From the NCBI GenBank assembly GCA_005223375.1, contig RXOD01004010.1:1-31937 (forward strand): 31,937 nt of DNA, given 5' to 3'. Positions within the stretch are counted from its first letter, which is position 1. Every line of letters begins with the position of its first letter. This document shows positions 20,731 through 30,386 of the stretch, one piece after another. The DNA comes from Amoebophrya sp. AT5.2. Taxonomy: Eukaryota > Sar > Dinophyceae > Syndiniales > Amoebophryaceae. The notes under the pieces were generated by a model. That model was given only the letters and a program-made list of their open reading frames with translations. It was not told the origin of the DNA and did no database searches. The translations under genes were made by a program, and so were the position numbers.

Positions 20731-22166
20731 CGCTCTGCCCGGGGCCACAGCTTGATCATCATCGTCACCGTCGAATGGAGGTAGCAGCTACGGCTGGCGG
20801 GGCTTGGGCGACCCCATACCCACAACTACCGACCAGGAGGTTCTCATTCGCAGCTGTCTTGGTGTTTCTTTCCTGTTTGCTATCGCTTGCGTGGTCCTGT
20901 CCCTGCGAGTAACCTAGTATTCTTCATTTTGCGGATGCAGTGTCGATGACCACTGATTATCAAGAACAGAAGCGTGATCATCGGTCCGTGCCAGCCTCAT
21001 TGCCATCGGTTTGTGATCGTCATTGATAGATTGGTTCGTCGACATCGTGCTGGTCACTACAGTCACTATTCGATTTGCATGACTCTCATTGATTTCACCT
21101 TTCAGTTTTAGCTTTAGGTGATCAACATCATGAAACAACCGGGACCGGCTACAAACGATGGTCCGTGCGACATTGATCCATCTTTCCCGTAGGCGTAGTT
21201 ACATTGCTTCTATGTATAGCTTGTATTCCTATTCCGCAAACTAACATAAGCTGGGATGGCATAGGCATGCAGCGCAAGGCATTGCTATCCTGCGATGAGT
21301 CACCCGACTCCCACGGTCCGTTCGCGTTGCCGTCGCCGAGCCAACACGCCGGCCAGCCTAGCACGCATCCATGATGACCGCACCGCCGAGAAAAGGAACA
21401 TTGATTCCGATTTCGCGTCCTGCATGGCGAATTCGGATTTATTTATTTTTGCTTCGTTTGAAATGGAGTAGCGCCGCTGCAGATCTGCAAACCTGTCTTC
21501 AAGAAGAAAAATGTTGGCGAGGGCATTCATCCATTCAATGGTATCGATTGTTCGACCCGATTGATATTGAATTACAGCTGTAGCTGTACTAGAACAACTG
21601 GACGAGTAGTACTCGTCCAGTTGCGGGTAGTACTAGAACAACTGGTCGAGTAGGAGTACGTAGACCTACAATAAGTTGTAGTCCTAGTGTGTTGTAGTCC
21701 TGGCCCTGGACGACAAGCAAATAAGTTTTGCTGTTATTTCTACTAGGTAGCGGCACCAACAAGCTGCAAAGTAAAGGTTGAACACGGACGGAGTTGTTCC
21801 AGAATATCAACATCAAAAACATCTTTCTTCGACGTGATGGGTCGCCTGTCTACCTCTAGCTCTACGCTTCCACTTCTAGTACTTAGCAGAATCGCCGGAA
21901 AAAAAAGCATAGGAGAAACGCCCTCACACTCACAACAGTGTTGAATTACCGTACGCGTACTCTTTTGCAATCAAATACCAGTTCCTCCAGGTCCTGCAGT
22001 GCGCCTGATATAGTAATTCCCAAATCTCAGTTAGAAGTGGTCCTAAAAACTTCAGTGCTACTGCTATACATAGTGATAGTATCTACTTATACTAGCGATT
22101 CCGCTTGCAAAGCTCAGCTACCAACCTCTACCTCCGAGACAGAAGTTGTTGTAAGAAGAAAATTTA
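20731..22166. other. intergenic region, 1.44 kb
   Basis: This lies between the 3' end of the PAN-like gene and the 5' end of gene C. It contains the 12-bp-arm palindrome at 21596-21622 and a 45-bp-spaced near-repeat of CTAGAACAACTGG (21589 and 21634). No supported gene is seen. Confidence 0.6.
21596..21622. repeat. palindrome with 12-bp perfect arms and 3-nt loop
   Basis: AACTGGACGAGT is followed by AGT and then its exact reverse complement. The left arm is part of a CTAGAACAACTGG[AT]CGAGTAG motif that recurs at 21634-21653. It could form a hairpin in DNA or RNA. No function is known. Confidence 0.85.
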
Positions 22167-24851
22167 CTATAGGTGGTACAATGATTTGTTGTACTCCCAC
22201 CTTGGAAAACTTAGAAGTCGCTCGCTTTCGACAGGAGCCTGATCGTGATAGATTAATTCCTCATCACGTCTCCCGTCCCCACGTCCCCCGATTTCCAGAA
22301 ACGTCGACAGTGGGCTTTTTCCCCCGCCTTCTTTTTTTTTCTTTATGATATCGGCTCTCACTTCTTTCTTCTGATATTTTCTTGCCGCGCTCGCGTCCTC
22401 CAGAAAGTTCTTCGGCGCCGCGCTCCAGCCGACGCTCGGGTCGTACACAGTCTCTAGCTCCTGCACTTCCTTCTTCAGCACCCGTTTCACCCTCCACCCC
22501 TTGACTGACTTGCCCGCCATCCACTTTTGGTACTCCAACCCTTCTGCCTTGAACTCTTTGAGCGTCTTGGCCAGCGTCGTCGCTTCCATGCGAACCCGAG
22601 GAGGTTTGCCAACGTCGACCTCGCGAACTTCCGGAATCCCGAAGTGCAGGTCCTTGTACCGCGAGAACGGCTTCTTCGGGTTGGTGGAAAGGACCTTCCC
22701 CTTCGCGATCGGCAGCGCGAGGCAGGCGGGGCTCGGGTGCGTGGCTGTCGCGTTCAGCTTTGTCATGTACACGCTGGTTCCGCTCGCCACGTCCCCCGAC
22801 GATGTGTCCTTACCGAAGAAGGTGCTGGCGAAGGGCAAAAACCTCCCGACCGTGGACTTCAGCGTCTGCCTCAGCAGCCCCATGGACTCTTCCGCCTGCT
22901 TCGCCGTGTTGTCCGGGTTTACCCCCGTGGCCCGGATGTTGCCGTAGAACCCCGGGTCCTTGGGCGCCGTCGCCTCCGTGCGGAAGTTCGCCGCGCGGTA
23001 GACGTCCCGCACGCTGCTCCAGGTCGGGTTCTGCGTGGTGTGCTGCTCGTACAGGTCGTCAAAGCACCCATTCAACTCCCTCTCGCAGTACTTCTTCTGC
23101 ACGAGACGGTTCTCCTGCGCCGACAACATCATGTTGTATGGCAGCGGCTGGTACGTCGGCACGTAGGCTTCCGACTTCTCGTCCAGCTTGAAAATCTGTC
23201 GGTCCAGTCCGTGCCGGTGCCAGTTCGGCTGCGAGCTCCACCACTTGCAAAAGTCTCCCTCCCTGCGCTTCACCTTTTCGTCGAGGAGCTCGCTTTTGAC
23301 CCCTGCGGTGTAGTTTATCAGCTCCCCCGCGCCGCCCGGGCCCTTGAGCCTGGCGAGCAGCAGCAACAGCGGCGCAGCTGCGGCCGCCGCGAGCGCCCCC
23401 ATCGGGCCCTTCGCGCTGGCTTCTTTCGCTTTTTCCGACTGGGGGCACTGCACCGGAAACCAGTGCGGAAAGAACTTCTTGATGAAGTCCGGCAGCATGG
23501 CGAACGCTCCCGCGGCCCCGTCCGGGTTCAGCTCGCACACGCTCGGCGTTTCGTCGCCGCACGCGAGGTTGGGGAAGCCGAAGTCCACGCCCACCGACCA
23601 GTTGTCGGGCACGCCCTGCGTCCGCCGCCACGTCTGGTAGTTCCACCCCGCCGGAGCCGGCTTGCCGTCGTCCGGCTGCTCCTTCGCCGACCACCCCTTC
23701 AGCGTGCACCACCCCATGCGGATGGGCACGAAGCGCAGGATCTCCGCGGTCTGGTGGTTGGGGATCTGCAGGTAGGGCATTGGGTTCACCTTCGGGATCA
23801 TGTTCCAGTTGAAGCCGTGGCAACCGGGGGTGGACATGCAGCGGCCGAAGCACTCGTTCACGAAGAAGCCGTCCCACCCGAGCGGGAAGACGAGGATAGG
23901 GGTAAACGGAATCCAGAAGATGGGCGGGATCATGCGCGTGTAGTTGTACATGTTGGTGCCCGGCCGCACCACGCCCGGCACGGAGTGGCGCCGCATCGCG
24001 TCCCCCTCGCACTTTTTGGAGCCCGTCGGGCCCGAGACCGCCAGCCAGTCCTCGGGACTGTCGATTCTGTAGCAGGCGGGGTTGGCGAACGGAGAGAGGT
24101 GCTTTTTGGTGGGGTAGGGGCCCTGCTTGCAGCAGCAGTTCCCGTCGGTGTTGAACCACTGTTCGATGTACATCATGCGCTCGCCGGGACCCGGAGCCCT
24201 GTAGTACGTGTACGCGCCTTCCTCGGCGAACCCGGGGTCGTCGTTCTCGATGAACTCGCTCTCCCCTTGTTCTCCCTTAATTTCCTCCAGGCGCTCCTGG
24301 TTCATGGGCTCCTCCGCTGCGTTGGATTTGCGGATCTGCTTCCAACACCGCTCGCAGCACTCCTCTTGCGAGTGGACACCGAAACAAGAGTCCCCTGGAC
24401 TCGGGTTCCAATTGATGCGAGTGGTGAGCTTGGGCATACCGTGGTACCCCATGAAAAAATTCGTGTTCACATGGGGATGTGAATGTCGCTGACGCCCGCC
24501 CGATTTTCTTTGGTGTTGCATGCGGGGTGGTGTTGTTACGCCGAAACCCAAAGTGTCTGCTGCTGCTGGTCCACCTTTTCGCGTGACTACGAAGAAGACG
24601 GGCGGCTCGGGGGTGAAGCCATTTGCGATCGTTGGAGCTGATGCTGCGGGGCCCCCAGCTCCTCCCAAGTAGTCTGCCAAGCTCTGCGACAGGACGCCCA
24701 TGATCGGAATTGGTCTTGCTCTTGGTTTCCGTAACCATTGATCTATGTACTTATCTGTACAACACCTACTCCTACACGCACTCGACGCGTCGCGAGGTCG
24801 TATTCTTTTAACGCGGTACAACAATTTTTGGATTTCGAGCGACGTTGACAT
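22167..24851 (-). CDS. large cysteine-rich protein with PAN/Apple-like segment and internal hydrophobic helix
   Basis: This is a frame of 894 residues from the ATG at 24851 (MSTSLEIQ) to TAG at 22167. An alternative start is the ATG at 24701 (MGVLSQSL), and upstream exons are possible. Many paired cysteines occur: GDSCFGVHSQEECCERCWKQ, DGNCCCKQGPYP, and ECFGRCMSTPGCHGFNWN. The last resembles the core of PAN/Apple adhesion domains (C-x3-C-x5-C-x-x-F). A hydrophobic stretch (MGALAAAAAAPLLLLLARLKG, mid-protein) could be a membrane helix, and a second (IFWIPFTPILVFPLG) precedes the PAN-like part. The C-terminal third is Lys-rich without cysteines. This suggests a surface or secreted protein with a cytoplasmic tail, but no signal peptide is visible at either start. 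I do not recognise a full family, so the function is open. Confidence 0.75.
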   Translation of the reverse strand: MSTSLEIQKLLYRVKRIRPRDASSACRSRCCTDKYIDQWLRKPRARPIPIMGVLSQSLADYLGGAGGPAASAPTIANGFTPEPPVFFVVTRKGGPAAADTLGFGVTTPPRMQHQRKSGGRQRHSHPHVNTNFFMGYHGMPKLTTRINWNPSPGDSCFGVHSQEECCERCWKQIRKSNAAEEPMNQERLEEIKGEQGESEFIENDDPGFAEEGAYTYYRAPGPGERMMYIEQWFNTDGNCCCKQGPYPTKKHLSPFANPACYRIDSPEDWLAVSGPTGSKKCEGDAMRRHSVPGVVRPGTNMYNYTRMIPPIFWIPFTPILVFPLGWDGFFVNECFGRCMSTPGCHGFNWNMIPKVNPMPYLQIPNHQTAEILRFVPIRMGWCTLKGWSAKEQPDDGKPAPAGWNYQTWRRTQGVPDNWSVGVDFGFPNLACGDETPSVCELNPDGAAGAFAMLPDFIKKFFPHWFPVQCPQSEKAKEASAKGPMGALAAAAAAPLLLLLARLKGPGGAGELINYTAGVKSELLDEKVKRREGDFCKWWSSQPNWHRHGLDRQIFKLDEKSEAYVPTYQPLPYNMMLSAQENRLVQKKYCERELNGCFDDLYEQHTTQNPTWSSVRDVYRAANFRTEATAPKDPGFYGNIRATGVNPDNTAKQAEESMGLLRQTLKSTVGRFLPFASTFFGKDTSSGDVASGTSVYMTKLNATATHPSPACLALPIAKGKVLSTNPKKPFSRYKDLHFGIPEVREVDVGKPPRVRMEATTLAKTLKEFKAEGLEYQKWMAGKSVKGWRVKRVLKKEVQELETVYDPSVGWSAAPKNFLEDASAARKYQKKEVRADIIKKKKEGGGKSPLSTFLEIGGRGDGRRDEELIYHDQAPVESERLLSFPRWEYNKSLYHL

Positions 24852-25573
24852 CCATGCTCTTGAGAAAAAGGAAGTGCTCTGCCTCTCTATCTCGTCACTC
24901 GGATCGCGGTGGTCGAGATCAGATGCATAGATGAGCAGCACTCATTGGTGTCAAACGATGATCGACGGTGTTTTCTCTCCGCCCCACGAATCGTATAACA
25001 AAAGCGAAATACAAACACATCCGATTGCGATAGGTTTCTCCACTTCTGGCTCTGCCTGAATTTCTCACGGACAGCCAACGACACCCCGGCGAGCTGGTGC
25101 TTGTGACCAAACCAGGAGGCGAAGCGATGTCGCACACCACGCGCGCTGGCGCTATTGCCATAATCTTTTTTTATTTGAAATCCACTAGTAGTATAGATTT
25201 GAGGGAATCCAGTCGGTTATAATCAAGGAAGCTCAACCTCAACAAAGTCAAAGAACAAAACACGCAAAATTTTCCGGTGGTGTCTGAATCATCATGATCT
25301 TCAATCTATCGGCCGCCCTACTCACTCTTCCTCTTGTGTACTAGTTATACAATACAGAATAAAGTCGAAGAGAGGGGGCAAAGTAAGAGGCCAAGCGCTT
25401 CTCGTCAGTTTCAGCTAGCCCTACACTCCTCCAGCACCGCTAATAAATGCACGGGCACTTGGGATGAAACAGCCCGAGTAGTGGTTCGCTTAGTCTCGTC
25501 GACCTCGAACGAAGTAGATGAACATGAAGATGAACTCGAAATTAGGCATAATAATAATTCATCTCGTGGTCAC
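24852..25573. other. intergenic region, 0.72 kb
   Basis: This lies between the 3' end of gene D and the proposed start of the PAN-like gene. Minus-strand frames at 24887-25161 are short. One contains a protein-like stretch (RHRFASWFGHKHQLAGV) that could be an upstream exon of the PAN-like gene, but no clear splice pair was found. Confidence 0.5.
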
Positions 25574-27988
25574 TCAGTATTGTGGTTCATCTAATTTGAT
25601 GGAGCGGAGCTTGATCGAATTATTTTTGAAACTGCCACCTTGCGTATTCGAGCCCCCACCATCTTGCTCTTGCAGGATAAACCACGCGCCCCCGTTGTTG
25701 CCTGTTGTTCCTGTTGCGGTGGGTAGGGTACTACCGCCTTCAATCCTGCTCTGCGGTGCCTTCGGCGCTACGAAAATTCCATATCCAATTTCAGTTCGTT
25801 CATCTTCGTTAGCGTGCTGGCTGTACAACATCTCCTTCTTCGTGACCGTAAAAGTAAGTCCGACGGCAGGACATTCCCAGTCACCGACTCCCCACTTCTC
25901 TGCGAGCGGAAGTGCAGGCGTCTGTTTCACCCACCTCTCTGCGACCGCCGACCACGACCACGCCTCCGCCTCGGTTTCGCTCGAGTCCGGCCGCATCGTC
26001 ATCGAGCACATCTGATCATCTAGCAGAAAGATTAGCGCTGCCCACGAGACCTTCGCCGAAAACGTGTTGTCCAACACGCTCCATCCCTTCTCAAGAAGCT
26101 GCCTCGACACGCCCCTCACCACCACGACAGACGGCGATACTGGCACTGTGTCAGCAGCACTCGCGTTCGTGTTTTTGGCAGTTGCGATATATTTCCCGAG
26201 CTCGTCACGCGCCTGCCAAATTTGTTTTTCGGAGCACCCGGCACGGAGCGCAGCCTCGACTAAAAGTTTCACCCCCGCCGAGAAATCGACTCCGGCTGCC
26301 AAGTCTATTCCTTTGCCTGGAAACAACCGCTTGTCGATGTACATCTGTTGGCGCGGTGAATGCAGCAAACTACAGCTGTTCCTGTCAGTGGGAGCTATTG
26401 TCGTATTATGGGGTGACGAAGAAGAAGATCCGCCACCTGCTGCGCCGGAGGTGCCAGAGCAGGACCTCGACGGCTGTTCCTGTTGCGGTTCGCCGTCGTC
26501 TTTCTTACGTCGCTTTGCACTGGGTCCAATTACTTCTTCATCTCGGCCGTCTACAACTGCAACCGGTATTGGTGCGCGATGCAAAGTTTGATGTACATCT
26601 GCGGGCGAGGACGAAGCGCCGGCTGTAGTACCGAGGCTAAAGGAATACGTTCGAGTCCTGGCATCGTTGACGAAGGCGGCGCGCTGCAAGGTGCGAGGTT
26701 AAAATTAGATGAGCATGATTATAGCTCTTCACGAGGCAACGCGGGTCGTGAGCGTGAGGACGACTGGGTCTGGGTGTACTAGTTGGTGTTTGTTAAAATT
26801 AGTCTTTGTCTTTGCCTTTCGTGTTCGTGATCTTCTTTGAATTCTGCTTCAGAAGCAAAGCCAAAATCTTCTGCTCGTCTGTCTCCGTCAGGTTGCCGCT
26901 GCGAAGCACGAATTCCGAGATAGAGAGCGAAAGAAAGCGAAACAAAGATGGAACAATGCTGCAGTGCAAATTTTAATTTATGCATCGATACGCATAGAAA
27001 GATACCATACACACAAAGACAAACTTAAAAAAAATATCTATATTTTATAGTTCTACATCATAGATACCTTCATGCCAGGAATTTGCGGTTGCTTTACGCG
27101 ATCATCGCCGAATGATTCTTTGTACAGCTCTACTTCGCTCCTGCGGAACATCATGGCTTCCTTCAATTTGAAACCCATGCCTTCGGCTATTTGCGTTAGT
27201 TTCGCCTCCTCCTCAGCCTGTTTCTTGTTCATCGTTACGCATACGACGCTGTTTGATCCGAGTAGCCCCTTCACGGACTCGAAAAACTTCGGCAGGGTGC
27301 TCTTGTAGAACTGTCGATGATTTAACCACCCGCTTTCGGTCGAACTCGCCGTAGTTGTCCGCGTGCTCCTGAACTTCGCCGGATAGGGATTGTTCCAAAA
27401 CACTATGTCATATTTTGGAGTCAATCTATCCGCGCGAACGTTTCCATGTTGCACTGCCTTCGCCCGCGAAACTGAAGCCGCGAGTTCTTCTGCATTGACG
27501 TCGTACAGCAGACGCTGTCCCAGCGCCAACAGTGCCGCAGCGTGAGTCGCACCGCGCTCCTCTTGATACTTGGTCGAGAACGCCTCCTCGGACTCTTCCA
27601 GGACAGAGCATTCGAGTAGACAGCCGTTGGCGGGCAAAGCTGCGAGCGTGACTGCAACTTCGTAAGAGAGATTGCCGCAGCCGACTCCCAAAATTTTCGG
27701 CGTGAACCGATCGGCAGAGCAGGAGCCCAGCACTCGTGAAGTTGAACTGGCAGCAGGTTCTGGGTTCCGTCGACAACTACTACTGGATGAAGAGGAGCTG
27801 GAGCTGGACGAGGTTGTATTGCTCGAGCGGTCGCCGGGAAACAAGTGCGCGCCGTGCTCGTCCGATGATCGTCCGTGCGTCCGTCGCGCAATGCCGGCAA
27901 TGACCTCGACTAGTGTTGTGTCGACGAGTGTTGTATTAACAGAAGGGGCGCTCCCGCTCTCCTCGGTACGCGTCCGCTTCGGGGGCAT
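25574..27988 (-). CDS. family gene D: BMT5-like methyltransferase with family C-terminal module (2 exons)
   Basis: Exons are 27988-27068 and 26683-25574, phase 0, giving 676 residues. The start is the ATG of MPPKRTRTEE. Exon 1 has a poly-Ser stretch (~60-72), then ILGVGCGNLSYEVAV (~98), CSVLEESEEAF, YDVNAEELAAS, YDIVFWNNPYP (~193), VVCVTMNKKQ and FRRSEVELYKESFGDDRV. Exon 2 begins RAAFVNDARTRTYSFSL, followed by a low-complexity linker, a helical region (VSWAALIFLLDD) and the C-terminal module (GDWECPAVGLTFTVTKK ... GAWFILQE). It is the most diverged of the four, and the PAN-like gene separates it from C. Methyltransferase fold is well supported; the substrate is unknown. Confidence 0.85.
26684..27067 (-). 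other. intron of gene D (384 nt)
   Basis: The donor is ATGAAG|GTATCT, with a stop codon nine nt into the intron. The acceptor is CTCGCACCTTGCAG|CGCGCC, phase 0. The join gives GMK-RAAFVNDARTRTYSF, which aligns with the joins in A and B and with the continuous gene C. Confidence 0.8.
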
Positions 27989-28756
27989 TTTCTCGACGCA
28001 CTCGCAGCGAAATCTTAATGTTAATCAGTCATGGTGGAGCGTTTGTAAGTATGGATTTCGATTTTTCACCCCGCCTCATCCCGCCGAGGAAGAACGCAAC
28101 AAAGAAACAGAAACATAAGCCCCAGCTAGGACACCATGAAAAATGAAACTCGAAGTCGAATGCCGAATGCTTTAGCGATGAAGTGCTGGAAGCTTGAGCT
28201 TCCTTCCTTGTGCTAAATGAGAATGACGACTGCGCTAGTTCTATTTTTATTGTCGTGTCATAATTCTTGTGCTAATGCATGCCATACTAGGGGAAACGGG
28301 GTTTCCGCTTGTTCCCGCTTGCTTCGGCTTAGTTTTGGTTCGTGGTGGGCGGGGAAGGAGCAGGTCGAAAACTAAAAAAAAAAAAACTAGATGCTGCCGA
28401 GAAAATGACTGACAGTCACAGTTTACGGGGATACAACACATTCACATTCAAATTGAAATTATTCATAGAAAAAAATATATGATTCCCATCCTCGTGGCTC
28501 GTCTTACACTTACGCGAGACATCTTCGGACAACGTCCCCACAGACACCCTGTTGCTTCAGCTTTCCCTCGCTTCTACTGACTTTAGTAATTTGTTAGTGT
28601 TTAGTGTCCCTGCTCGTGCTCACCATCATCTTGCTCATCATCGTCCTGCTCATCATCGTCCTGCTCATCATCATACATCTTGTTCACGAAAAACCTCAAA
28701 TTGTGACGGGAACAACAACCAAAACGGTACTTACACCGATCGTGGCGGAGAAAGAC
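27989..28756. other. intergenic region upstream of gene D
   Basis: This is AT-rich, with an A12 run near 28375-28386. It would hold the promoter of gene D and, if that gene is real, of the divergent plus-strand candidate. No further gene is seen. Confidence 0.5.
28631..28675. repeat. three tandem 15-bp units
   Basis: The unit is [CT]TGCTCATCATCGTC, in three copies with a diverged partial copy before them. It lies just upstream of the possible plus-strand gene and would encode Leu-Ile-Ile-Val repeats if translated. Confidence 0.85.
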
Positions 28757-30168
28757 ATGGGTGATTGGGTGAAATCGCTAAATAAATTGGAGTTTCACGT
28801 CGCTCGTGCATTAATGATCGGCTTCGGCTCCTCCACGGATATACTGCAGGACGAGAACGAGATAGAAGTGTCAGACAGTCGTGTGTTGGTGAGGACACTA
28901 TAACCAAAACAGACCCGACTGAGACTGACGTCCAGGCTCGCGCCCCCAACGACTACGACGTTCTAGAAGACAGTAAAAATGTCATTTGGTGAGGTTGGTT
29001 CCCTCTCTCTGTTCATCTCCAATGAATGTCATGTTCAAGATCATCAAGTTCATCTTTTTCCCAATAGACATCATCCATCTGGTGCATGATGTACATCTTC
29101 AGCTGGCGTTCACCAGCAAGTGTGCTGCTGCGGTGATTGTGCAAGACTTTGCTTCACAGCCAGGGGTATGTTTTTTTCGGTCATTCAGGTAAACGTCTCT
29201 CGGGGGGATCCAGTGGTACTCCAAAAAACCTACGGAATAATTCATCTAGCTCTAGTTGTCAGATTCCATGACAACTGAGACTGGCTGTGCCTATCCCTAT
29301 CGACTACAAGAAGTCAGATGGATCAACAGAAATGCATGGCAGCAGATGTTCTTGGTGCCTCGGTTCAAAGACAAAGACGATCATGCCTCGGTAAGAGGTT
29401 TTGCGCAGAATTAGAATTTTGATTTCTTGCGTAGTCTGTGATACTAGCTGTGAACGAGCCATAGCGCCTGCGTCAAACGGCGTCGCTGGGCTTTTAATTT
29501 CGCATACGCATCCAACATTCGCATTTCCGAAAGATACATAAGATAAGAGACCTACAACTACATCAAGTTTCGTTAAACTTAAATAAAAGTAGCTGCGGCT
29601 GCCGGGTGGCGACAGTCAAATGCTTGTGTCCTTGGTGAGGAATCGGGAGTACTACACCAGCTGCGTTTGGGTTTCTAGGTGTTGGTCTCTGACTCGTCGG
29701 TCTGGGTACGACCACGTCGTCGAGAGACGAGAACCACGACACACGATTGATGTCACTTCTTGTTGGGCTCCGGTTTTGGGTTTGGTACTCTTGAAAAATT
29801 TCGTCGTCTCGTGGTGACCGCCTACGCCTGCCTATAGCGCAGCTTTCCTGCTGCGCCCTCTGGTCGTGCGCCCGGCGCTAGTTTTATTTTCACAGAATTT
29901 AATTTACGCCGGTACGACTTCGACTACGACGGTCTTCTTGTCGTCACCTCAGTTCCCATCAGGCGGCGGACTTGCGCTTCCCGGTGCAGGTGGACTCGAC
30001 TCGGCTCCTTGTGGCGCCTCGCCCACTGCGCCTAGCCCAGTCAAACTTATCCCCGGACCGGCCCCGCGGGCGGAGTTGAGGGTCAGGCTGTTTCGGCGGC
30101 TGCGTGCCGGCACACCGGGGGTGTTGCGAAACGTACTGGAGTCTATGCGAACTTTAGAGGGGGTTTGA
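28757..30168 (+). CDS. possible plus-strand multi-exon gene, hypothetical protein
   Basis: Proposed exons are 28757-28888, 29040-29165, 29280-29390 and 29896-30168, all phase 0, giving about 213 residues ending in TGA. Donors are TTG|GTGAGG, GGG|GTATGT and TCG|GTAAGA. The last acceptor is strong (TTTTATTTTCACAG|AAT); the second and third acceptors are weaker. Protein-like stretches include GDWVKSLNKLEFHVARAL, RWINRNAWQQMFLVPRF and the basic C-terminus ELRVRLFRRLRAG. The ATG (MGDWVKS) is the first in frame. No family is recognised. It would be the only plus-strand gene here, divergent from gene D and convergent with the coiled-coil gene. The last exon is the best supported part; the whole model is tentative. 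Confidence 0.3.
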
Positions 30169-30386
30169 AAGCCGGCACCTCCATCCCGCGGTCGATTTAT
30201 CTGCCCTCGCGGCGTCGGACAGACAGAAGCCTCTTGCGCCTGCTGAAGAAGTTGCGTCGCCGCAGCGGCACCTCTCGCGGTGCCACTACCTGAAATTCAA
30301 TTAATGGTTTCGAAGCTCGCTGTTTTATTCTATGCATTCATTTTTTTACATGAAGATGAAGCCACCGACTTCCTTGTACTTTATGT

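Noticed and set aside
23059..24159. Minus-strand 366-codon frame overlapping the PAN-like gene
   Set aside because: It is in another frame of the same strand, Arg-rich and motif-free. The overlapping 894-residue frame has the ordered cysteines.
22527..24482. Plus-strand open frame of 651 codons
   Set aside because: It is antisense to the PAN-like gene, is very Arg/Leu/Val-rich, and has no motif. It is an open reverse frame caused by GC-rich codons of the real gene.
28604..28756. Hydrophobic Leu/Ile-rich N-terminus that could be a membrane helix
   Set aside because: It arises from the three 15-bp tandem units and has no ATG in frame. I start the candidate gene at 28757 instead.
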